Source of the DNA: an uncultured Eubacteriales bacterium
GTDB taxonomy: Bacteria; Bacillota; Clostridia; Oscillospirales; Oscillospiraceae
Assembly: GCA_900545925.1 (NCBI GenBank)
Contig: URAZ01000064.1
Location: forward strand, 1-13,187
DNA length: 13,187 nucleotides
Reading direction: 5' to 3'
The notes below the pieces were generated by a model. That model had not been told where the DNA came from, made no database searches, and worked only from the letters and a program-made list of their open reading frames with translations. Position numbers and translations under genes: made by a program. Shown here in pieces: positions 1 to 5,767 of the stretch (positions are counted from its first letter, which is position 1; the number at the start of each line of letters is the position of its first letter).

Positions 1-729
1 ATACAAGTACACATTTGTAAAGCGATTGCTGCTGGATTCATTATCTGTCAATTCATTCGAAAAGGTCTTTAGAGCCCTTCCATCTACAGCTGATAAAAAC
101 ACTGACTCCCACGAATTGTTTTGATGAACCGATATTTTCCATGCCAATTCAGGATTTGTTTTGTCCAGTGAAAATATCACCAAATTGTTTACATAGATAT
201 CCGCTTCTCCCGGATATAACCCTGCAACTATTTTTTCAGCGTCATTTTGGGTAATTTTAGCTTCAACGGAAAGATTTTCAATCGGATAAAATCCGGAAGT
301 CAAAAGTGCAGCTTCACTGTCTGCGTCAGCCGATACGGTAACTTTTCTGCCATACACCGGTATTCCCCGGTACACCTGCGGAAAGCTGTAATATGTATCT
401 CCCAATACTGTGCTGCAATCCGCAGTCCCAAGCTCATCCTCTACTGAAACAATTCCAAGAGTATCCGCCACATCATTGATTGCGTCTCTTGCAGTGGAAG
501 GATCTGTGATCTTTCGCTCCGTAAAATGGGACGGCAGAACAATTCCTGTTCCATTCACCGCAGAGACTTCTTGAACAGTTTCAGTAGGCTTAGACGACAA
601 ATTGCTGAAAATCAAAAAAGCCAAAATCGTTCCCAGAAACAGTACAAGAATGCCAAGCAGGGCAAAGAGCCATACCAAGTTGTTCTTACGGCGTTTTCTG
701 TGCATATGGTCCGCAGTAGATTTTTTCAT
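1..729 (-). CDS. Membrane-anchored FTP/PepSY propeptide protein, probable M4 (thermolysin-like) metallopeptidase, 3' end missing
   Basis: An open frame of 243 codons starts at ATG 729 and leaves the window at base 1 without a stop. A Shine-Dalgarno AAAGGA lies about 10 nt upstream. The N-terminus is basic (residues 4-16, His/Lys/Arg-rich), followed by one hydrophobic segment (about 18-42) with no obvious cleavage site, so it looks like a type II membrane anchor. Residues about 85-150 match the FTP (fungalysin/thermolysin propeptide) pattern, with YYSFPQVYRGIPVYGRKV as the core. Residues about 158-222 look PepSY-like (LVIFSLD, then LAWKISV, then SAVDGRAL), which is the order of a thermolysin-family propeptide. 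The catalytic domain (HEXXH) would lie beyond the edge and is not seen, so peptidase activity is inferred. A propeptide-only inhibitor or substrate-binding protein is the alternative. It follows the double-glycine peptide gene on the same strand and is more AT-rich than the kinase operon. Confidence 0.75.
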   Translation of the reverse strand, partial: MKKSTADHMHRKRRKNNLVWLFALLGILVLFLGTILAFLIFSNLSSKPTETVQEVSAVNGTGIVLPSHFTERKITDPSTARDAINDVADTLGIVSVEDELGTADCSTVLGDTYYSFPQVYRGIPVYGRKVTVSADADSEAALLTSGFYPIENLSVEAKITQNDAEKIVAGLYPGEADIYVNNLVIFSLDKTNPELAWKISVHQNNSWESVFLSAVDGRALKTFSNELTDNESSSNRFTNVYLY

Positions 730-800
730 AATGATATTCCTTTGCTTGAGTTACCGAAATTTGCGATGCAATAAAAAAACTGGAAGAATGCCATAAGTTA

Positions 801-827
801 AAGCTCTGCGATACTTCGCAGAAGCCT
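801..827 (-). terminator. Stem-loop between the peptide gene and the FTP-protein gene
   Basis: A perfect 7-bp inverted repeat, TCTGCGA (805-811) and TCGCAGA (816-822) around a 4-nt loop, extends with one bulged base to about 11 bp over 801-827. In the leftward transcript it starts 5 nt after the stop codon at 833. It is followed by TTAACTT, not a clean U-run, so it may be a weak or partial terminator, or a 3' stabilising hairpin that lowers expression of the downstream gene. It contains the octamer CTCTGCGA, which is also present in the inverted repeat near the recombinase gene. Confidence 0.4.
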
Positions 828-832
828 AGAAT

Positions 833-1156
833 TTACAGATAGAATGCAGCGAACAGATCGCCGATTCCATAGAAGAAGTCACCGAGACTGGTAAAGCCCC
901 AGTTGCTGCCACCAGACATTGTGTGGGTATAACCATCGGAGTAAGTATATACACCGTTTTTCTTGGAAACGACAGCACCATGGGACTGCTCAAGCGTTTT
1001 GGATTCGCTTTCCCATTTATCGTAGTAGGTGCTACGGAACATACGTCCGAAAGCATAGCAGACCTGAGAAATGATACCGCCGCCCTCAACACAAGACATT
1101 TCACTTTCGTTCAGTGCCATATAATTAGCGGGCATCTGAAGTTTGCTGTTTGCCAT
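833..1156 (-). CDS. Small double-glycine-leader peptide (candidate RiPP/bacteriocin-like or signalling precursor), 107 aa
   Basis: ATG at 1156 has a good Shine-Dalgarno (AAAGGAG, 9 nt upstream). Residues 13-27 read MALNESEMSCVEGGG, an acidic amphipathic leader ending in Gly-Gly. This is the pattern processed by C39-peptidase ABC transporters (PCAT) for class II bacteriocins, Nif11-type precursors and related exported peptides. Cleavage after Gly26 would release 81 residues. That core is aromatic- and glycine-rich, with the motif GGSNWGF near residue 82 and a hydrophobic tail (FFYGIGDLFAAFYL). It has one Cys at position 33, so disulfide or lanthionine rings are not implied. No transporter, modifying enzyme or immunity gene is visible, although the left neighbour is cut off. 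The gene lies 76 nt after the last phosphatase gene, so read-through from the operon is possible but not shown. The biological role is unknown; the leader call is firm, the class is not. Confidence 0.7.
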   Translation of the reverse strand: MANSKLQMPANYMALNESEMSCVEGGGIISQVCYAFGRMFRSTYYDKWESESKTLEQSHGAVVSKKNGVYTYSDGYTHTMSGGSNWGFTSLGDFFYGIGDLFAAFYL

Positions 1157-1232
1157 AAAGCAACACTCCTTTTATTTTGTGCCTTCTTCCAGTTTTTTTA
1201 TTGCACCCCTTTCTTTCTATAATTTTCCGATC

Positions 1233-2114
1233 TCAGCCTTTATATCTTGCCAATAGAACCGACGTATTATCGTGCCCTCCGGGAACAGCAAGTGCCGTTT
1301 TGACCATCTGTTCCGCCGCCTGTTTCAGATTTCCCGTCACGGCCAAAATTCTGCACATAGTGCTGTCCGGCAGATAGCGGTACAGCCCGTCCGTGCATTG
1401 AATGAGCACATCTCCCTTCCGAAGCTGGAACGGCATCCGGTTTCCGCTGATCAATGTCAGCTCCGAAATCCCAAGATAGCTTGTCAGAGCAGCACGCTGC
1501 GGATGATGCAGTGCCTCATCCTGTGTTATGCTGCCCTCCAGTGCCATTTGGTCAAGCTGGGCACCAAAATTGTGATCGATGTTCAACTGCTCTAGCGTAC
1601 CATCTCTATACAGGTAAATATGGCTGTCTCCTATACTGCACCAGAACAGCTTCCCGTTACGGAGAAACACTGTCGTCAGAGTCGTCCCCGCTTCGATTTT
1701 CTGGTTGGCCGGGTCCCGGAGATTCTTGACTTCCTCGTTCAGTCGTAGTGCTGCGCGTCCCATCTCCGTAGGAATATCTTCCGCCTGAGCGTGTTCCAGC
1801 AGGTATCTCGTTACCCCATGCGCCGCCAAAGCGCTGGCACGTTCGCCCCCGGTAAGCCCGCCCATACCGTCACACACAGCGCAGACTGTGCAGAAATCCC
1901 CAAAATCAAAGCATATCGAATCCTGCTGGCTTTTCCGGGTTCCAATCGACGTATAGCTGGCGATCTCCGCCTGACTCGTCTCATAGGCGTCGGCACACAT
2001 CGTTTTTTCTCCTTCGTCTTTTACGGGTATCAGAAGAGTCTGTGTGATATCATCCATCGCTTCGGGAATGGTATTGGCTTCCTCGCCTGCCTTTTTTCGC
2101 TTGAACAGGGACAT
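1233..2114 (-). CDS. PP2C-family protein serine/threonine phosphatase with N-terminal extension, 293 aa
   Basis: A metal-dependent (PPM/PP2C) phosphatase that would remove phosphate from Ser/Thr in the targets of the neighbouring kinases, in the cytosol. Signature motifs are in order: GTRKSQQDS (58-66, metal Asp65), CDGMGG (81-86, Asp82), GGER (89-92), AGTTLT (142-147), IGDSHIY (161-167), TDGLYRY (241-247, Asp242) and HDNTSV (281-286, Asp282). All metal-binding positions are present, so it should be active. A roughly 50-residue N-terminal extension, unusual for a minimal bacterial PP2C, is basic at the start (FKRKK) and holds Thr15-Ile-Pro and other Thr residues. The start is ATG 2114 within a TGATG junction with the upstream kinase stop codon. 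A GTG three bases earlier (2117) is possible and lies 10 nt from an AAGGTGG site. The overlap implies coupled translation with the kinase. It is the last gene of the dense operon. Confidence 0.93.
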   Translation of the reverse strand: MSLFKRKKAGEEANTIPEAMDDITQTLLIPVKDEGEKTMCADAYETSQAEIASYTSIGTRKSQQDSICFDFGDFCTVCAVCDGMGGLTGGERASALAAHGVTRYLLEHAQAEDIPTEMGRAALRLNEEVKNLRDPANQKIEAGTTLTTVFLRNGKLFWCSIGDSHIYLYRDGTLEQLNIDHNFGAQLDQMALEGSITQDEALHHPQRAALTSYLGISELTLISGNRMPFQLRKGDVLIQCTDGLYRYLPDSTMCRILAVTGNLKQAAEQMVKTALAVPGGHDNTSVLLARYKG

Positions 2115-3595
2115 CACGTTTCAATCACCACCTTGAATGTGTACTCGGGCGACACGACACAAAAAATATCGCCATCTTTCAGTGTATACGATTTTTCTTT
2201 TTCCATTGGCTTTCCGTCCGCCAGATAGGTGCCATATTTGGACAGGTCCCTGACGATAAATTCCCGCTTGGGCTCGTTGTAAAACACCTCGCAGTGATTC
2301 CGGCTGATCTGGTTATCCGCTGGCATCATCACGTCGCTCGTCGCCAGACGCCCGACCTTCACCGTGCGATTCGGCTCGATTATCCACCGCCGTCTGGAAA
2401 TGTGACCACCCGATTTCCGCATCGTCAGCTCCAGATATGCCAGCCTGCGTTTTTTCGGATGGAAGAATGCGGCCAGGCCCTTCGGCTCTGGCATATTCTG
2501 CTCCTCAACCTGACACATCTTCTCCGAGTCGTCGGAAGTCTCGACATGAATTTCAGCCTGCTTCGATGCCTTTGATTTCGGCATCAGTGCCCCCAGATCG
2601 ATGTCGTAGTCCTCCGGCCGGACGACCTGTTCCAGTGCATCCAGAAAATCAAGCATCCTGCGATAACGGTCGTGGTAGTCGAACGCCAACGCCTTGTCAA
2701 TCACGTCCGACAGCTGCCGGGAGACAGCGGGACACAGCTCGTGCAACGGGGGATAGGAGGCTCCTTTCGCACGGCTCAGTGCGTCCAGCATCTTGCGCCC
2801 TGACACGATAAAGTAGAAAGTTGCGGCCAGTGCGTAAATGTCCGTCCACGGTCCCTGACACGGTTTCTGCGTATACTGCTCGTAAGGGGCGTAGTTCGGC
2901 TTCAGGTAAATTTTTCTTTCTTTACTATCGCTCCCCTGACGGAACGAGCGTGCCGCGCCGAAATCGATGAGCTTTATTTCACCGTCCTGTGTGATAAGGA
3001 TATTTTCCGGGCTGATATCCCCGTGGATCATGCCGAAACGATGGACTTCTGCCAGTGAACTTCCGAGCAGGAACAGCATCTGGAGTGCCATCTTGAGCGT
3101 CTGCTTCGGATTATGATTTTTTCGGAACACCCGCAGATTGCAACCCTCAATCAGCTCCATTGCAAAATATGCCGTCCCGTTTTCTTCAAAAAAATCCCGA
3201 ATGTCAACGACAGAGATATTTTCTCGAAGCTCCTGAAGGGCGCATGCTTCTTCAATGAACTGCTGCTTTCCCTCTTCATACTCAGGCCGGTTTTCTTCAT
3301 CTGCCAGGATGAGGGCACCATCTGGTGTCCTCCCCTGAAGCAGACCGGACGGGAAGTACTCTTTGATGCAGCAGCGTAGGCCGCTCTGCATATTCTCAGC
3401 AAGATACGTAATTCCGAAACCGCCCTGTCCCAAGCTCTTGCCCAACAGGTATTTTTCTTTCAGAATGGTGAACGGTGCCAGATAGTCTTTCACTGCAGAA
3501 GATTCTTCTGCATGATACCCGCAGTTCCGACACTCCCCATGCTCCATCGCTTCCTGAAAGCAAACGGGACAAAGCTTTTCTTCCAGACCCGCCAT
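2114..3595 (-). CDS. Zinc-ribbon / Ser-Thr protein kinase / FHA fusion protein, 493 aa
   Basis: The order is a zinc ribbon (Cys9, Cys12, Cys22, Cys25), a Hanks-type kinase domain (about 40-325), a linker, and an FHA domain (about 385-491). Kinase motifs are the Gly-rich loop GQGGFG (56-61), Lys78 in CCIKEY, catalytic loop HGDISPEN (191-198), DFG (211-213), YAPYEQY (235-241) and DIYALAATF (252-260). The catalytic loop lacks the RD arginine (Gly192), and Ser195 replaces the usual Lys. The Asp and Asn are kept, so activity is plausible but not certain. The FHA has VGR (414-416) and SRNH (431-434), but the usual NGT reads YGT (454-456). There is no membrane segment, so this is a cytosolic enzyme able both to phosphorylate and to bind phosphothreonine partners. 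A GGTGAG ribosome site lies 7 nt before ATG 3595. Its stop overlaps the PP2C start, and 34 nt separate it from the membrane FHA gene upstream. Confidence 0.93.
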   Translation of the reverse strand: MAGLEEKLCPVCFQEAMEHGECRNCGYHAEESSAVKDYLAPFTILKEKYLLGKSLGQGGFGITYLAENMQSGLRCCIKEYFPSGLLQGRTPDGALILADEENRPEYEEGKQQFIEEACALQELRENISVVDIRDFFEENGTAYFAMELIEGCNLRVFRKNHNPKQTLKMALQMLFLLGSSLAEVHRFGMIHGDISPENILITQDGEIKLIDFGAARSFRQGSDSKERKIYLKPNYAPYEQYTQKPCQGPWTDIYALAATFYFIVSGRKMLDALSRAKGASYPPLHELCPAVSRQLSDVIDKALAFDYHDRYRRMLDFLDALEQVVRPEDYDIDLGALMPKSKASKQAEIHVETSDDSEKMCQVEEQNMPEPKGLAAFFHPKKRRLAYLELTMRKSGGHISRRRWIIEPNRTVKVGRLATSDVMMPADNQISRNHCEVFYNEPKREFIVRDLSKYGTYLADGKPMEKEKSYTLKDGDIFCVVSPEYTFKVVIET

Positions 3596-3629
3596 CTTTT
3601 ATCTCACCCCGTCCTAATACTTTCCCGGC

Positions 3630-4703
3630 TCAGATTTTGAACTGGAAGATTTCGTTTCCGAGCGTGATATACATACCATTCGCCAGCGTCACTGTATTGC
3701 TGCCCAGAATTTTCTCGTCGCCCACGAACGTGCCATTTTTGGAGCCAAGGTCCTGAATGGTGCAGACACCATTACGGCAGCTAATCTTCGCATGGGCACG
3801 GCTGATGATCGGGTTGGAGACGATGATGTTTGCCTGAGAACCCTTGCCGATCACAACCTCTGTGTTATTGTAGATTGCAAAACTCCGGTTCGTGTTCATC
3901 TGGATCAAAGAGGCCACGACTGTCATCGAGTTGTCCGTTGCCGGCACGGTTGTGGCATTGCCGTCATCGACCAGATTCGTCTCGGCATCCCGACTCGGAT
4001 CGTTGCTGTTCCAGTCGTCCACGAACGCTTCCTCGTCTTCATGCACCGCATAGCTAACGATCACGGAAGCCACGGACATGATTGCGGTCAGTACGAGGAG
4101 CACAATCAGAATCATAGTCAGTGCAGGGGCAACACGGCTGGTTATCGAAGTGTCCGTCGGATCGATGGAAAATTTACCCGCAAACACAAAGAAGTACACT
4201 GCCAGCAACTCGATGATGCCAATCAGGTTCGCCGCCAGTGCGCACCAGCTTATCGTGAACACACTGGCAATAGCCGCTGCGACGACCAGCACGAAGAACA
4301 GTACCAACAGTGCCACGCAAATTTTAGAGATATCATCCGGGGCATCACTCATGGTTTCAAGATTTACCAGCCTTGCCTTCTGCAAATCGGGACTGACAAG
4401 ATAGGAAAATACACTCGTACTGCCTTTTTCAACGAATTCATCGATCTTATCGGAGGTAGTGCCCGCACCGAACTGAAAATTCAGCTTTGCTTCTTCTTTC
4501 ATCTGTTTAAGCTCAGAAGTCATGGTTGCAGGGATATCCTTAAAGGTCCCCTTTTCCGTTTTCATCTGGTATCTCAGCTGATATCCCGGCACAAAAAGTG
4601 CCACAAGCAAAATCACCGTTGCAATCCACGAAAGAACCGCTCCAATTTTTTTGCCCTTGGGGGCATCCGCAAAGAATGTTGCAAATTTTCTGTTGTCCTC
4701 CAT
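3630..4703 (-). CDS. Four-helix membrane protein with C-terminal cytosolic FHA domain, 357 aa
   Basis: The hydrophobic segments at about 20-40, 128-150, 153-176 and 192-219 predict four transmembrane helices, with a roughly 85-residue loop between helices 1 and 2 that would face outside if the N-terminus is in. After an acidic linker (221-270) comes an FHA domain (about 273-357) with GKG (286-288), SRAHAKI (301-307) and SKNGTFVG (321-328), so the phosphothreonine-binding residues are intact. Even spacing of the helices puts the FHA in the cytosol, where it could recruit a phosphorylated partner to the membrane. The linker carries Thr251-Thr252-Val-Pro, one of the recurrent T-x-P motifs of this operon. 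The membrane part was not matched to a named family. ATG 4703 has AAAGGAGA 8-9 nt upstream; the gene lies 18 nt after the phosphatase and 34 nt before the fusion kinase. Confidence 0.88.
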   Translation of the reverse strand: MEDNRKFATFFADAPKGKKIGAVLSWIATVILLVALFVPGYQLRYQMKTEKGTFKDIPATMTSELKQMKEEAKLNFQFGAGTTSDKIDEFVEKGSTSVFSYLVSPDLQKARLVNLETMSDAPDDISKICVALLVLFFVLVVAAAIASVFTISWCALAANLIGIIELLAVYFFVFAGKFSIDPTDTSITSRVAPALTMILIVLLVLTAIMSVASVIVSYAVHEDEEAFVDDWNSNDPSRDAETNLVDDGNATTVPATDNSMTVVASLIQMNTNRSFAIYNNTEVVIGKGSQANIIVSNPIISRAHAKISCRNGVCTIQDLGSKNGTFVGDEKILGSNTVTLANGMYITLGNEIFQFKI

Positions 4704-4721
4704 AATAATGTCTCCTTTGTT

Positions 4722-5597
4722 TTACAATATTTTATCCGCCGGAGTAGAGTGTTCCAGCAAGATATCCTTTATTACCTTTTTCCCCGCAGTCTGCGTAGCC
4801 TTTTTCCATAATGGGAAAAGACCTTTTTTCTCTCTGACCGCGCTGATAAGGATGCCTGTGATATTGTCCGTCTCTTTTCGTTTCATGCAGAGCTGTGCTG
4901 TTTCTTCCAGAGCCTCATGTAACTTTTTCTCCCTGGAAGAATACCTGCAGCTCTTTTTTATTTCAGCCTCTGTCACCTTGCGGCGAAACCCGTCGCAGCA
5001 GATCAGAAACGTCCGGTGCGGCAGAACCTCACCGGAAAGATAATCCGGTTTCACGTCTTTGCCCGCTCCCACGCACTGAAGCAGGAGGCTTTGTCTCGAA
5101 TCTTTCCGGGCCTGTTCCGGTGTCAGTTTTCCTTCGGTAAGTTCACGCTGGACGATGGTATGATCTGTCGTAAGTTGCGTGAGGGTATCCGAAATGATAT
5201 ATGTCCGGCAATCTCCGACATGGCAGATGTAATACCGACCTTTCATAAAAAGAACAGCTTCCACTGTCGTTCCGCTGCGGAATCCGGCCTTTTCGGAGTA
5301 GTCTTTCAACCGGATATGAAGCGATTGGATAAGATTGTCCCAGTCATCGAACAGCTCCGTCTCCGGTTCTTCCTGTTCATATAGTTCCTCGACACGCTCA
5401 TCGAACCAGTCCCGGAAGGCTGTCACGACCGCTGCGCTGCTCCGCTCGCCCATTTTCAGTCCACCTACGCCGTCGCAGATCACTGCGAGGACAGCTTCAT
5501 CGTCCTGAGTCTGACCTCGTTGCACCAGAAGGAGAGAATCCTGATTCGTTTCCTTCTGTATTCCGATATCGGAATAATATGCGGCACAATATTTCAT
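4722..5597 (-). CDS. PP2C-family protein serine/threonine phosphatase, 291 aa
   Basis: This is the second metal-dependent Ser/Thr phosphatase of the operon. Motifs are in order: DIGIQKETNQDS (10-21, metal Asp20), CDGVGG (41-46, Asp42), MGERSS (49-54), RSGTT (107-111), HVGDCRTY (126-133), TTDHT (143-147), LLLQCVG (171-177), CCDGF (200-204, Asp202) and TDNITG (243-248, Asp244). All metal ligands are conserved. The N-terminus begins directly with the catalytic domain, unlike the other PP2C, and the C-terminus (from about 255) is a basic tail with no clear helix to anchor it. The two paralogues are only distantly alike, so they probably serve different substrates and are not a recent duplication. 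ATG 5597 follows an AAAAGGAAC site. It is 18 nt after the 45-residue membrane peptide and 18 nt before the membrane FHA gene, which points to co-expression. It is the natural antagonist of the transmembrane kinase encoded just upstream. Confidence 0.93.
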   Translation of the reverse strand: MKYCAAYYSDIGIQKETNQDSLLLVQRGQTQDDEAVLAVICDGVGGLKMGERSSAAVVTAFRDWFDERVEELYEQEEPETELFDDWDNLIQSLHIRLKDYSEKAGFRSGTTVEAVLFMKGRYYICHVGDCRTYIISDTLTQLTTDHTIVQRELTEGKLTPEQARKDSRQSLLLQCVGAGKDVKPDYLSGEVLPHRTFLICCDGFRRKVTEAEIKKSCRYSSREKKLHEALEETAQLCMKRKETDNITGILISAVREKKGLFPLWKKATQTAGKKVIKDILLEHSTPADKIL

Positions 5598-5615
5598 GTT
5601 CCTTTTCCTGCTTTC

Positions 5616-5753
5616 TCAGCGGTATTCGTGTTCGATTTCAAGAAGAACCATTTTCTTCTTTTTGTGCAGCAGAACGCACCCGACCACGGCCAATAAAACA
5701 GCAACCAGCACCAGACAGATACCACACACCACCATGATTTGTCCAACCGTCAT
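5616..5753 (-). CDS. 45-residue single-pass membrane peptide, unknown function
   Basis: A short gene fits exactly in the gap between the transmembrane kinase and the PP2C: ATG 5753, stop TGA 5616-5618. It has a strong ribosome site (AGGTGGAG, about 4 nt before ATG), 14 nt after the kinase stop, and the next start is 18 nt further on. The product has a short polar start (MTVGQ), a hydrophobic stretch at about 6-29 rich in Val, Leu and Ala with three Cys, then a basic patch HKKKK (30-34) and a charged tail ending EHEYR. The positive-inside rule places the C-terminus in the cytosol. It could be a small partner or regulator of the adjacent kinase or phosphatase; nothing in it names a family. The case for it being real rests on its position, ribosome site and membrane topology. 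Confidence 0.72.
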   Translation of the reverse strand: MTVGQIMVVCGICLVLVAVLLAVVGCVLLHKKKKMVLLEIEHEYR

Positions 5754-5767
5754 TTTCTCCACCTCTT

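Noticed and set aside
826..1104. 92-codon minus-strand frame overlapping the peptide gene
   Set aside because: It overlaps the double-glycine frame, which has the good ribosome site and a recognisable leader; this one has neither.
1157..1232. Promoter for the double-glycine peptide gene
   Set aside because: A possible -10-like AT stretch exists but no -35 at proper distance; I could not support a specific site.
3792..4811. 339-codon open frame on the + strand
   Set aside because: It lies antisense to the membrane FHA and PP2C genes, has an improbable His/Arg/Cys/Gln-rich translation without domains, and no ribosome site. Both genes on the other strand show intact family motifs.
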